Below, piece by piece: positions 35,801-48,800 of a DNA stretch of 64,000 bases. The notes below the pieces were generated by a model that had not been told where the DNA came from, did not search any database, and was given only the letters and a program-made list of their open reading frames with translations. Source of the stretch: Ptychodera flava. Its lineage: Eukaryota > Hemichordata > Enteropneusta > Ptychoderidae. The stretch covers positions 43,622,930-43,686,929 of the forward strand of contig NC_091936.1 of assembly GCF_041260155.1 (NCBI RefSeq), in the 5' to 3' direction. The stretch's first letter is position 1. Each line of letters begins with the position of its first letter. The position numbers and the translations under genes are program-made.

Positions 35801-36786
35801 GAAGATGTAGTGAAATAACGAGGAAAGAAACCATATTTCGTGCAAAAGACTTGAGGTAAATGAAAATAATATACAAGTCTGATTACTCATCAATCTATAC
35901 TTGATATCTGGTGAATACAGTACATAGGTCTCACCATAATTTTCTAATACTGGCAAAATAAGTTTCTACAAAGGCTTTTTTTGACCTGAACAATGTGAAC
36001 AACCACTGAACATGCTATGAAATGGTGATTATATCTATTTTATACCTTCATTGAGGCAGTTTCAGGTTTTTTTTTTGGCAGCTGTCATAGAAAAAACTAA
36101 CACTTTAATATAGCAGATTTAATACCTGTAGCATTGCTTGCAGTGACAATCTATGTCAGTGATAGTAAAATCAATCAAGATATGGGTCAGGGAAGGTCAT
36201 CTTTGTTTCACACATGGAGAGTAAATGTCTGGCAAATTCCAAGCTTCCTTGATCAATGGCCAGGATAAAGAAACTGCTGAAGGTACATCATCGCTGTCAA
36301 CCTCCGGGGAATTTTGTCAATTTGGGATTTAATCTCTTTTCATGTTATGTGATGTTAATGCATTGTAAGATCTCAGAGAGAGCAGGGCAGAAGTTCTGTA
36401 GCTGACCTTACACACAGCTTATCATGCTTTTCAGTTTGAAGGTATTGAGACTCTGGAGTAATCTTTCTACAGTGTATTTCACAATAGTAGAGTATTTGCC
36501 ACCCAAAAAAATGGAACAATTTTGGTTTATTGATGCACACACTGATCAAACTAAATACATTTGCATTGAATGGGACATGAGATTGTGGTAAGATTATATG
36601 TGACTTGTAGGTGGAAACATGACACAACGGCTGGCATACGCAAACTGGTTGTCACATACTAACTCTTTCAAAATGTTAATTGAAAATATTGATCAGAGTT
36701 ATTTATACTCCTGACATTGTTGATACTGTAAAACAGGAATGAATGACATTGTGTGGTTAAATTTTACAAACCAACAAAAAAGTGGT

Positions 36787-36849
<63 letters not shown>

Positions 36850-39800
36850 TGTATGTGTGTGTGAAAAACTAGAATGTAAAAGCAAAGACGTAATTCGAAA
36901 TTAGAGGCTAGCAGCATGATAAACCATCTACGGCTCAAATCTTTTAGTTGGAATAAAACTACAAGAAATGTTTCAAATATTAGAGACACCTTTGCAGGAA
37001 GTGTCCAACCTATGTCATAAAAACAGTCACAGCTCCCCAGGTACCCTGCCAATGTTAAACACCTCAAAAGCCATCACAATATTCCCAGCAAAGTTTAATG
37101 CTTATCTTCATGATAGAACAGTCAGATCTCCATGGCTACTGTTCAAATCCTCTAGTTCAAGTGTTATTGTCAGTGATTCTTTGCTGATATCTTTATTGAC
37201 ACTACATATTGCTGAAATCTTTGATGCAATTAACTAATCTTCCTATGGCTGAACCATCCTGTCCACTTGCTTATGAAAAGAAATACTGGCAGAACACTCT
37301 TTGGGGAGAAACTGCATTTAATTCAAATGATTGGTTTGTGAATTAATGATATTCCTTGGATAACACAACACACTGAGTTTGTTACTTAACCATGAAAGAT
37401 AAACAACATGTAATTGAGCTCTGGTGGAATGTAGTCTAGCTGTGATTGTCAAGGTCAAACTTCCATGCAAATACTCATTAGTTTACAGCAATTACAGGAT
37501 ATTTGTTAAATATCTGAATGACTTTTTTTTTTAAATTTAATGGCTTTTCCTTGTCAATATACTCAGCCTTCCAATATCCACTCTGTTTGTTTTGTGCACC
37601 TCATTTAGGTACATGTAAATTGTAGAGCTGGTACGTCATCTTGAGATAATTGAATTGAAGTAATTAAATTTGTTTCTGTACAAATTAGTTAGCCTGTTGA
37701 TTTTTCTACCAGTATGTATCTATCGTTTTAAAATACTGTTTGTACAAAAGAAAAAAAGACTACATTGTATTTGGAGACAGTAAAACTCACCATGTTCATA
37801 TCTATACCATTGGTGTAGGACCAGGCATGTTGGAAATACTCTTCTAGCCTTTGTCGCAGTGGATTTGGAATCTGATGAAAGCGGATGAATTCCTTGACGC
37901 GCAACATCTGTGTGTGGTATCTAGCAGTGCCTGAGTAAAGACGCTGTATGATTGCTGATACATTTCCGAAGATACTAGCATACATAAGTGCTGTGATGGA
38001 GAGACAAAAAGGAAAAAATTGTTGAGTTCAGTGTGCATTGAGCAGGGAATGGATCTTATCTGTAAAAGAAAACATACATGACACATAGACACATCATCAC
38101 TTTCTGTATCAGTGTTGCTTAGTGTTCTTAACTTTCACAAGTAAATCTTTTTCCACGTACATTTGGAGCAAAAGCTCAGATTTTACTGTAATTTTCTTTA
38201 TCACTGCAGATTGCCATCAAAATATGTGTGAAATATCAGAAAATGGGGAGTTTTCAAGCATTGTAACATGGGACAAACGTAATTACTAGTTAAAACACAA
38301 ATGCTTTATCTGAAAATAAATTATACAGTATCAGAAAACTACTTGGGTTTGGTAAAACAACTCAAGAAACATAGGTTTGTCACATATATGTAATATGTAT
38401 TTTTAACCTGTTCACCCCTAATTCCCTGTAAACAGGTCCACAATCACCATTGATAACAATGGGTTTGGGCCAAACCATGGTCACCGTTGTGGGCCAAACC
38501 ATGGTCACCGTTGTGAAAGGGTCAAAGCTCTAATAAAATTTGATTGTGTTTGATTGACTTGATGTTTACACTTTTTAAAAATCTGATACCAATTTTAACA
38601 TGCACTTTAACGGCTAGGACCCTGTTTAGGGTAGGTCTTTCTATGATGTCATAGGTCATCAGAGGTTCATTGTACAAAGGGTAAAAAAAGCCTGGTTGGG
38701 GTTTAATTATTTCAATTTCAGCGACATTGATGGCTTGATTTCAAAATATTGGCTGGGGCTTAATTATTTCAATTTTATCGACATAGACAGTTTGATTTCA
38801 AAATATTGGCTTGGGCTAATTATTTCAATTTTATTGACCTTGACGACTTGATTTCAAAATATTGACTGGGGTTTAATTATTTCAATTTTATCGACCTTGA
38901 CAAGTTGATTTCAAAATATTGACTGGGGTTTAATTATTTCAATTTCAGCGACAATGATGGCTTGATTTCAAAATATTTGCTGAGGCTTAATTATTTCAAT
39001 TTTATCGACCAAAACAGCTTAATTTCAAAATATTGGCTGGGGCTAATTATTTCAATTTTATCTACATTGATGGCTTGATTTCAAAATATTGGCTTGGGCT
39101 TAATGATTTCAACTTTATCAACCGAGACCGCTTGATTTCAAAATATTGGCTGGGACTTAATTATTTCAATTTTATCTACTTTGGCGGCTTGATTTTTCAA
39201 ATATTGGCTTAGGCTTAATTATTTCAATTTAATTGGCCTTGACGACTTGATTTCAAAATATTGGCTTGGGCTTAATTATTTCAAGTTTATCGACCTTGAC
39301 TGCTTGATTTCAAAATATTGGCTGGGGCTTAATTATTTCAATTTTATCCACATTGGTGGTCTGATATCAAAATAATGGCTTGGGCTTTATTATTCCAATT
39401 TTATGGACCTTGACTGCTTGATTTTCAAAATATTGGCTGGGACTTAATTATTTCAATTTTATGGACCTTGATGGCTTGATTTCAAAATATTGGCTGGGGC
39501 TTATTATTTCAATTTTATATACATTGATGGCTTGATTTCAAAACATTGGCTGGGGCTTAATTATTTCAATTTTATCCACATTGATGGTTTGATATCAAAA
39601 TAGTGGCTGGGGCTTAATTATTTTAATTTTATCAACACTGACAGCCTTATTTCAAAATATTGCCTATTGATCCTAGTCTTGTTTCATTAACCAATTGCAT
39701 AACCGCCACATCAAATTTCCTTAGCAATAAAACTTTGATTTTCTAAGGTGTATCAATTCAAACCAGGACTAAAGTGCAAAGGGAATACCATTCATTACAC

Positions 39801-42800
39801 TTGACGGACATTACATCCACTCTATCCCTATATAATTGACAACATTCATTGCCTTTCACTGCAATTGTGTATGTTCATTGCATTTGATTGCAAATGTCAA
39901 CATTCACTGCATTTGATTGCTATGGTCAACATTCACTGCATGTGACTGCAACTGTCACCATCCACTGCATTTGACCACAACTGTCAACATTCACTGCATT
40001 TGATTGCAAATAGGCATATCTCTTGAAATTGACCACAACTGTCAACATGCACTGCATTTGATTGCAACTAGGCATGTCACTTGAAATTGACCACAACTGT
40101 CAACATTCACTGCATTTGATTGCAACTAGGCATGTCACTTGAAATTGACCACAACTGTCAACATTCACTGCATTTGATTGCAACTAGGCATGTCACTTGA
40201 AATTGACCACAACTGTCAACATGCACTGCATTTGATTGCAACTAGGCATATCTCTTGAAATTGACCACAACTGTCAACATTCACTGCATTTGATTGCAAC
40301 TAGGCATGTCACTTGAAATTGACCACAACTGTCAACATTCAATGCATTTGATTGCAACTGGGCATGTTGCTTGAAATTAATCACAACTGTCACCATTCAC
40401 TGCATTCGACTGCAACTGGGCATGTCACTTGAAATTGACCACAACTGTCAACATTCACTGCATTTGATTGCAACTAGGCATGTCACTTGAAATTGACCAC
40501 AACTGTCAACATGCACTGCATTTGATTGCAACTAGGCATATCTCTTGAAATTGACCACAACTGTCAACATTCACTGCATTTGATTGCAACTAGGCATGTC
40601 ACTTGAAATTGACCACAACTGTCAACATTCACTGCATTTGATTGCAACTGGGCATGTCACTTGAAATTGACCACAACTGTCAACATGCACTGCATTTGAC
40701 TACAACTTGGCATATCTCTTGAAATTGACCACAACTGTCAACATTCAATGCATTTGATTGCAACTGTCAACATTCACTGCATTTGACCACAACTGTCAAC
40801 ATTCACTGCATTTGATTGCAACTAGGCATGTCACTTGAAATTGACCATAACTGCCACTATTCAATGCATTTGACCGCAACTGTCAACATTCACTGCATTT
40901 GACTGCAACTGTCAACATTCTCCGCATTTGATTGCAACGAGGCATGTCACTTGAAATTGACCACAACTGTCAACATTCACTGCATTTGACCACAACTGTC
41001 AACATTTACTGCATTTGATTGCAACTAGGCATGTCACTTGAAATTGACCACAACTGACATGTATCAATTCCAATAGACTCCATTTTCTCTCATCAGAGTA
41101 GAGTTCTCATTAAATATGCACACTTCATTCAGATACATATAAAGACAGCAAACAGTATCAATTCCCAATGTGCTGACCAAATCTAAAGGACAGAGTTTGT
41201 ACAGCAACAATAGCTCTATATACTCAATACAGTATCCCTTCATCTAAATAATTTGAAGAGCTCTATTCATCTAATCCATCTCTAACGTTTAGAGACAAAA
41301 AAGTTGCCACTCATATATCAAGTAACTATGGTAACAAGGTTCCAATTTATAAAGCCTTTTTGTGATAAGTCATTTTCCACTTAAGTATCTCTGAATTGTA
41401 TCTTGTCAATTGAAGAAACTATTGAAACAAAGTGAATATCTTAGATTCCACAATTGTACAGTGAATCATCAAACTTTCTGTCACTTCAAATTTATAACTG
41501 AGATATGACATGGTATAAAAATTCCTTGAAAGTACATGTCAACTAATTTCTATTTTCAGGAAAGGTGCAATACTGTGGCTGTGATGTTATTTTATTTACA
41601 AATTCATCGCTGAATATTTCCAGTTACATGAACAAGAACTGAAATGTAATATTTAAATATGATAATTTAGCATATCAAGTAAATTATATCCCACTCCCTT
41701 GACCCAGTAGCACAATTAAATTTTTTCAACAATATGTAAACTTTTTTCCAAGCTACCACATTAGACAATATGTCTACATATATTAAAATGTGATTACCCT
41801 AATAAGCCCAGTAACTGACCTTTATGGAAATATCACAGATTTCCAACAACTTTATAGAAATAATTTTGGATGTAGGTTTTAGTCTTGATGATAGTACTTG
41901 CATACAAATGCTTTGAAAAGGTGGAGTGTTTACACAAGGCTTAAGAATTTCATGATGTTCTGACATTTAATACCAGTAAATTTATTGCTGATCAGAAACT
42001 TTCATAAGACTGAGGTTATCACTGAAATGACCAAATACAATTCCCTCCATACTATGTTCACAGTTTTATCTTTGTTAGTTATGTTTCAGTAAACCACCTA
42101 ACTCTATCAAACAAGTTGATGCAGTGGTATGTTTGAGTTCAATCAGGTCAGAGTATCAAAACTACTGTACAGATCATTGTTTGTTTGTTTGTTTGACCTG
42201 GGTCACTGTTTACTCAACCCGTCTCAGTTGTGTGCAAACACATCCCATACAATAGTCCATAGGATGAATGCTACACCAGTTTATTGTTGGTATATGAATG
42301 ATTCATTGACATGCTGAGCTGTTTCACTGTAACATTCCAGCCTTACTGGTACAATTGACTAAACCTGAGAACATTTGACAAAAAATATTGGAAACCATTC
42401 CTGCTCACTGAAAACTTTAACCATTAAGACAAGCACACAGTTGATAACAACTGATAACACATGATCTATTGTCCATTGAAACCAAAAAAGTTTAATAACC
42501 ACTTTTCTAAAAAAACATTGAAAGTGCAGTCAACTAATAAATAAGCCAATCAAGAGCTGTGAAATTATAGACCCCTCGGCTCAAGGGTTTGCAGTCAAAC
42601 AATACAAGGGCAGGCTGTTTCATGATGACGCACAAGAATCTGAATATTCTATCATCTTGAGGGTAAATAGCTCTCTGATCAAATTCAAGGTCAAGAAATC
42701 AACCTGGTTTGAAATTGTGCTTGATTTAGTGTCCCAGTGTACTTTAATTCCTGCTATGATTATCTGGGAACTAATATGTTTCCACTGTATTACTTCAGGT

Positions 42801-45800
42801 GAATTGGATTGGTAATGGTGATTTCCCAAGTCTGTTTTTCTGTTCCACAGATGATAAAAATAACATGAATCAATAATGCAATCAGTGTTCACATGTCACC
42901 TGCCAACAGAAAGGTTGGTCTCTATCATCGCTGTGGCCACAAAAATAAATTGAACTCTTTATGTCGGTTTTTCCTCCTGGGTCTCTCAATAACATGACTT
43001 GGATGTTCTGATTATGGTTAATGTTAGTTGATTGATTTGAGCTCACTGAGTAGATTTTCATTAAAAATCCATAATGCATCATCTACTTCTAAAATGAGAG
43101 CTGATTGTTCATGATATTCACAACACCTGGAACACACTACAGTTTTCACACAGCTGCTTTGACAAGGACTTGAACCGCAATGACAAATGGATTTTCTCTT
43201 CATGATTACAATATTGTCTTAAAAACAAGCCTTCATAGACTTGCTTTTCACGTACAATACCAGTACCACATCTAGGATCTTGAAACAAAATTTAGCCCAT
43301 TATGTTCATTTGACTTTCTTACATCCATGCCAGAATCAAATCTTTCCCTCACATCTGAATAAATCATGGTTGAGTTGATATTCGTGTCTGATTTGGAGAA
43401 AATAATCAGGGGGTAACACGATGAAAGCTTCTCCAATGATAGATGGTGAATCAATGTTTCCATGGAAACAACATGAAGACTCAGCTCTCCCCCCCCCAAT
43501 CTGCATGATCACATAGACATGACACCAGAATGTACAGTTAAAATCTGAAATGCATCTCCAATTTCCCAGCATTTGTCATAATCTTGGCAATGTAAATTTG
43601 TCTAAAATATAATATTTTGTTGAGAATATCCAAATTGTGTGTGCAAGACACAGTTGATATTGTCAACTATGAAATGTACCGTCAAATCAAATTTTTATGA
43701 ATGATGGCCCAGAATTGACAGATCAATAAGACAAAGAGATGAACAATAATGATGATGGGTTGTCTATCTGGTGCAAAAATCAACAAAGAAAACATACTTA
43801 CATCCTATAAGCATGACACATATAGAGAAGATCTTCTCCGAATTGGTGTTTGGTGAAACATTTCCAAATCCTACACTGGTTAAACTACTGAATGTAAAAT
43901 ACAAAGCTGTAATGTATTTTGATTTTAACGACGGTCCACTGCTGGTTGAGTTGTCGTAATAAGGCTGATGAGTCTCAGAGGCAAGGTGGTCCAACCAGCC
44001 AATTTTATGCTTTAACAATGGTCTCTCAACGTTTCCTATGGCATACCAAATGCATGCTAACCAGTGAGCAATTAAGGCAAAAGTACACATGAGCAGGAGT
44101 AGTACTGCTGCTCCATATTCCGAGTATCTGTCTAGTTTCCTGGCAACTCTGACAAGACGGAGAAGACGGGCAGTTTTTAGTAGTCCAATAAGAGTGGCAG
44201 TCTGTAAAAAAAGAAAAAAAACAATTACACACAAAACAAAAATAAAGAAATTGCAGACACAACTGAAAAAAAAAAATTATAGAGCTTCTTGTGGTAGAAA
44301 AGAGCACAATCTGTAATATGAAATTTTCTATTGGCTCAGTACCATTGGTATTTTGATAATTTTGATGATTTTATAGTTTGATAGTGAAGAGATGGCAATT
44401 ACTCACTACCATGATTCATAATCTGTGGTTCACAAACACCAAAGGATTAATAGATGTTTCAGGGATATGTGACTGTTATCATTGACATGAAATGGAGGGA
44501 TAATTAGCATGTATTCTAAGCTATTCCATTCACATGCAAATTTCTCATTTAGGTCATTATCTACCCTTTGTTATCAAGAGCCATGAATGTCATAGGTGAG
44601 ACACATGCTTTAAGACCAGGCTGACATGGAGTTGTGACTGTAACAAGCATTCTGCAATCACTTAGGAAGTGAACAAAGGTCACTCTTTAGATGAAAGTAC
44701 AAAGCTGACAGGAATGTGGCTGTGTCAATGAGGGTCCCTGATGACTTCATGGCTTGCATTGGGATGAACAGAGAACAGGGCAAATTGGAGCATTCAGGAA
44801 TGTGTGGGTTTTTTAAGTCTATTAAAATATGTTGACATTATTTTATGTACTGCTACAATGCTGGACAAAAACATGTTTCTCTATGAATAATTAGGAGCAG
44901 ATGGTTTGACTTTTCCAAAGGTTAATACACAGTAAAGTGCATTCATGGTGTGTCTGCAGATGAATTTATTCTTAACATGTTTCGAAACTACAGGTATATT
45001 CAAATTGATATGCTATTTCCATTTATTTGATCCACTGTGACTAATATAAATATAAATTTGGAAAATTATTTCTAATCTTTCAATTTTCATCTGCTTTTCT
45101 GCTGGCATAAATCTGCTTATGTAGCATTATGAAAGTCAGTGTGACCACAGTGTGCTTAAATCAAACTGGAAAGATGATATCAGGATTTTTGCAAATGGAA
45201 ATTTGGTTTCATAGGTTGAAGGTACAGAAAGTTCATCAAGCAATTTAATTCGTAAAAATCAAAATATTTATTCTCCCAGAATAGCTTTGTATAGAAGGGG
45301 GTGTGAGAAAAAGCATGGAATGATACCCACCTCATCTGTTTCAGATCCAAACAACAGCAAATCAAATGGAATGGCTGCAACCACATCTATTAAAAACCAT
45401 CCTTTAAAGTAATGGACAGCAATTTTTCCTGGGTGCGACACAACCTCGTCATTCTTGTTAACGTAGGTCGTCCGAAAATTAATCAAGATATCAATGATAA
45501 ACATGACATCCACTATCAAGTCAATGATCACGAGCGGATCACCGTAGCGATTGGACGCTCCATAATTCACTCTTGTCGCCGGGTCCTTGTTCAACTTTGT
45601 CCTTTTCTCGTCCTCGTTCAATAAAAATGCAGCTACGTAAGGTGTAAATATGGCAGTATAAATGACAAGTAAAAGAATTATCCAGTCCCAGACTGCCTTA
45701 AAGGGAGAGTAATGCAGTATTGTCAGTTTGTGAATTCTTGGTTGTTGGAGCTTGTACTCTGGTAAAACATCAGCACCTAGAGACAGGACCTGCAAAAGAT

Positions 45801-48800
45801 AGAAACATTGGTCATAGATGGCTCCATGGACACTTATAGTTACCTTTGTGTTTTTAGTTTTTGTCATAACCTGATCATTGCGTAACGTTTTCATAACAAG
45901 CAAACTACATTTGAGCAGGGGTAATGGAATATTAACATATATTGATTCAAACTGCTTGTCATGAATCACGGTCCATATAGAGGGACTGTGCATGAACAAA
46001 GTCTGTAAACTTGATACACATAAAACTGCTTTTTTAATGCAGATTTTAGGATTTAGCAATGGAAAGATGGGGATTTCGTCGAGCTATTCTGATTGCTGAT
46101 CTGCTGATGTCTTTGCTTGGTGAACAGGTACAATACTAGGTTATGAGTTTCAGTCTTATTGAGATTTTATAATAACCAGACGTGCTGTCCAGTCAGGATA
46201 AGATTAACTGAGTTCAGGTCCCATGAAAAAAGCACCTGGAAATGTAGTTTGAATCATCAGAGGAACCAAATATTATTGAATGTTCTATTGTGAAAATGAT
46301 TTGTGTGTGAGAAATAGTCAAGAATTTTATTTCATTTTCAATAAATCATAGAAAGATGGACAGAATGACGTTTGTGGTTACAACATAAGTTGGATGGAGA
46401 TTTGTTTGAAGCAAATCTTGTAAGTTGTCATGTATATAATGGATATTAATGTTTACATAGAGCCTTATTGCTTAAATATTTAACAGAAAATAAAGTATCT
46501 GAAGTTAAACACATGACATAGAAAATAAATTAACTCTAAGAGTGTCACATCACTGTGCAATATCAGATGTATCTGACAGAATTTTCCAAATTCAGTGAGA
46601 AATGTGTGAAGACAAGCATGTTTTTGTGATATGGCTTACAAAACACATCCCAGTCAAAACATCAATCCTGTCCACTTACAAAAACATGCAAACTGCATGA
46701 CTGTTGACGTCACATGTTAAGCTTATACACACTAAACGTTTTTGATGGATTACCCTTCCTACCGAGCCAAAAACAATTGCTACCTAAGATAATTCCCCCC
46801 TTCCCTTGTGAAGGAGAAGCTAAGATAGATGAACTGCTTGTTGACATATCGATTCTACAGCAATAATATAATATAAACGATTCTCTTGAACAGTCACAAT
46901 GAAGATGAAGGACAAGGTATTGGCAAGGAAAAACAAAATTGCTGGTCATCAAAGCTGATCAATGACTTGTATACCCTGCTGAGAACTTATTTGTAGACCA
47001 CAGACTGAGAGAATTTCTATTTGTAACCATGGTAACAACAGAAAGAAAATCACTAGGTCTGTAGAAAATCTCCTTTCAATTCTCTACGGGCTTGTTAGGC
47101 AGCTATTTGATACTTCTTAAGATATTTGGAAAAAACATGCTGTTTTCCAGGAAATTATACTATTGCATGAATATTTGATTACGAAAAATACTAATACTGT
47201 TGAAAGAAACATGATGAACTAGTTACAAGTTGCTCTTTGAAGTTTAAACAATGAAGTGGGCTAGCCAGCTAAATATATAATGTTGTTTTCAACTTATCAT
47301 GCAATATCTGATATACCGCTGATTTCATATGGAAATAATATTCTGTTCCTATGTATAGAACTTTGTTACAGACGGCCAATGACACATGTGGTCAGTCATG
47401 CCTTCAGCTTCAGGAATTTCCAAGTGAGAATATTGGGCCCAGGCAATTTGCTTGACATTTTTCTGAATAGGACTTTCATAAAATACTTGCTCATTATAAC
47501 AGACTTTGATGTGGAGAAGACATACTTAGTTGAGTTGATTTTTTTAAGCATATCATTTCTGATGAACTCAATAATATTTTTGAAATTGTAATTCAGTGTG
47601 ATGCTATATCAGTGTATCAGGATAAAGTTGTGAAAGTTGACTTTATGCAAAAAATGAATGTTGAACAGTATGATGAACACCAAAATAAATATAGTCATAT
47701 GGAAGAGTTCAAAAGGTCAGAAATATTTAGAAAGACACATCACAACAAAACTATGCAGACGTTCAGATGTATCACAAAAAAATTTCTCCAACAAAACTGA
47801 TATTAAGGTTTCCCAGAATTAGATTCTTTGAACAGCAGGCATAGGTTTGCATATCATCTTTTATAAATTTTAGTGAAAATTCCTTGAAACTCAAATCATA
47901 CTGCTGCATATTTTCAAATTCGTGAGTCAATGATTTTCTGAGAGTAAACTGTGCCAAAAATCAAGCAGCTAATACACTGAAAATATACACCGGAAATTAA
48001 CCAAAAATTCAACAAAACAAAATGATACTCAAAATTAGCATAACATGACATTGCAACCAAATAAATAAATAAATAAATCAACAATCAATCAATGGTTACT
48101 TAGAGTGAATATATATGAATTTGCCTATATGAATATACTGCCTATATGAATATACTGCCTATATGAATATACATGACCTCTGTAAACTTACACAAAATAA
48201 AAGTTTCTGAAGTAACGTGACCAAGATGAAGCAATATGTTACCATCTACACTCAGACTCTTTGAATTCTGCTGATGTGCAGCGTGCTCAGAAGGTTATAT
48301 CTCATTGGTCAATTGTCAGGGTGTCTATTTGTATTATTCAATTATAGCAGTAAGATTCAGCCAACAAATTAGATAACAGCTTCCGAGATGCTGCACATTA
48401 GCCCTTTGAATTTACATGATAATCTTGCATTGACAAAGTAAATAACTAAAACCAATAACAGATATGATTCCATTATAAACACTAGTATAAACTCTTTGGA
48501 CTTTTTCATTGATAATGCTTTATATGAGAGAACTTTACAGTCAAGCTATTGGGTTTCAAAGTATTTCATTCATGGCCAGGCATGGAACAAATAGAGAAGG
48601 AATTACACATGAGGCGCATTAACCTAGGTAGCAGTAAGTCATGTATCAGTAATGATCTTGAATATACCAGAATGTCATCATGATATCAATCAATTTTAAA
48701 TAGTCCTTGAAAGCAGAAGTTGCTTTCAGAAATGATTTTCAAAAGACAAGAATCTATTCTACTTTTAGATCAATTACTACTTAAGGTAGAGACACACGTT

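Larger units (their letters stand above)
37991..43801 (-). other. KCNH intron containing two large arrays
   Basis: 5.8-kb intron after the pore exon. It contains family-1 and family-4 elements, a 57-bp array at 38693-39663 and a 58-bp array at 39838-41058. The stretch 41060-43800 has no feature I can identify. Confidence 0.85.

Noticed and set aside
36783..36863. Thr/His repeat ORF over the GT run
   Set aside because: It is a dinucleotide microsatellite, not coding.
45790..46059. 90-residue N-terminal extension of the S1-S3 exon reading frame
   Set aside because: A clear splice acceptor CTTTTGCAG lies at the VLSLGADV junction used in Erg genes, and the upstream frame has no similarity to Erg proteins. 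It is intron read-through.
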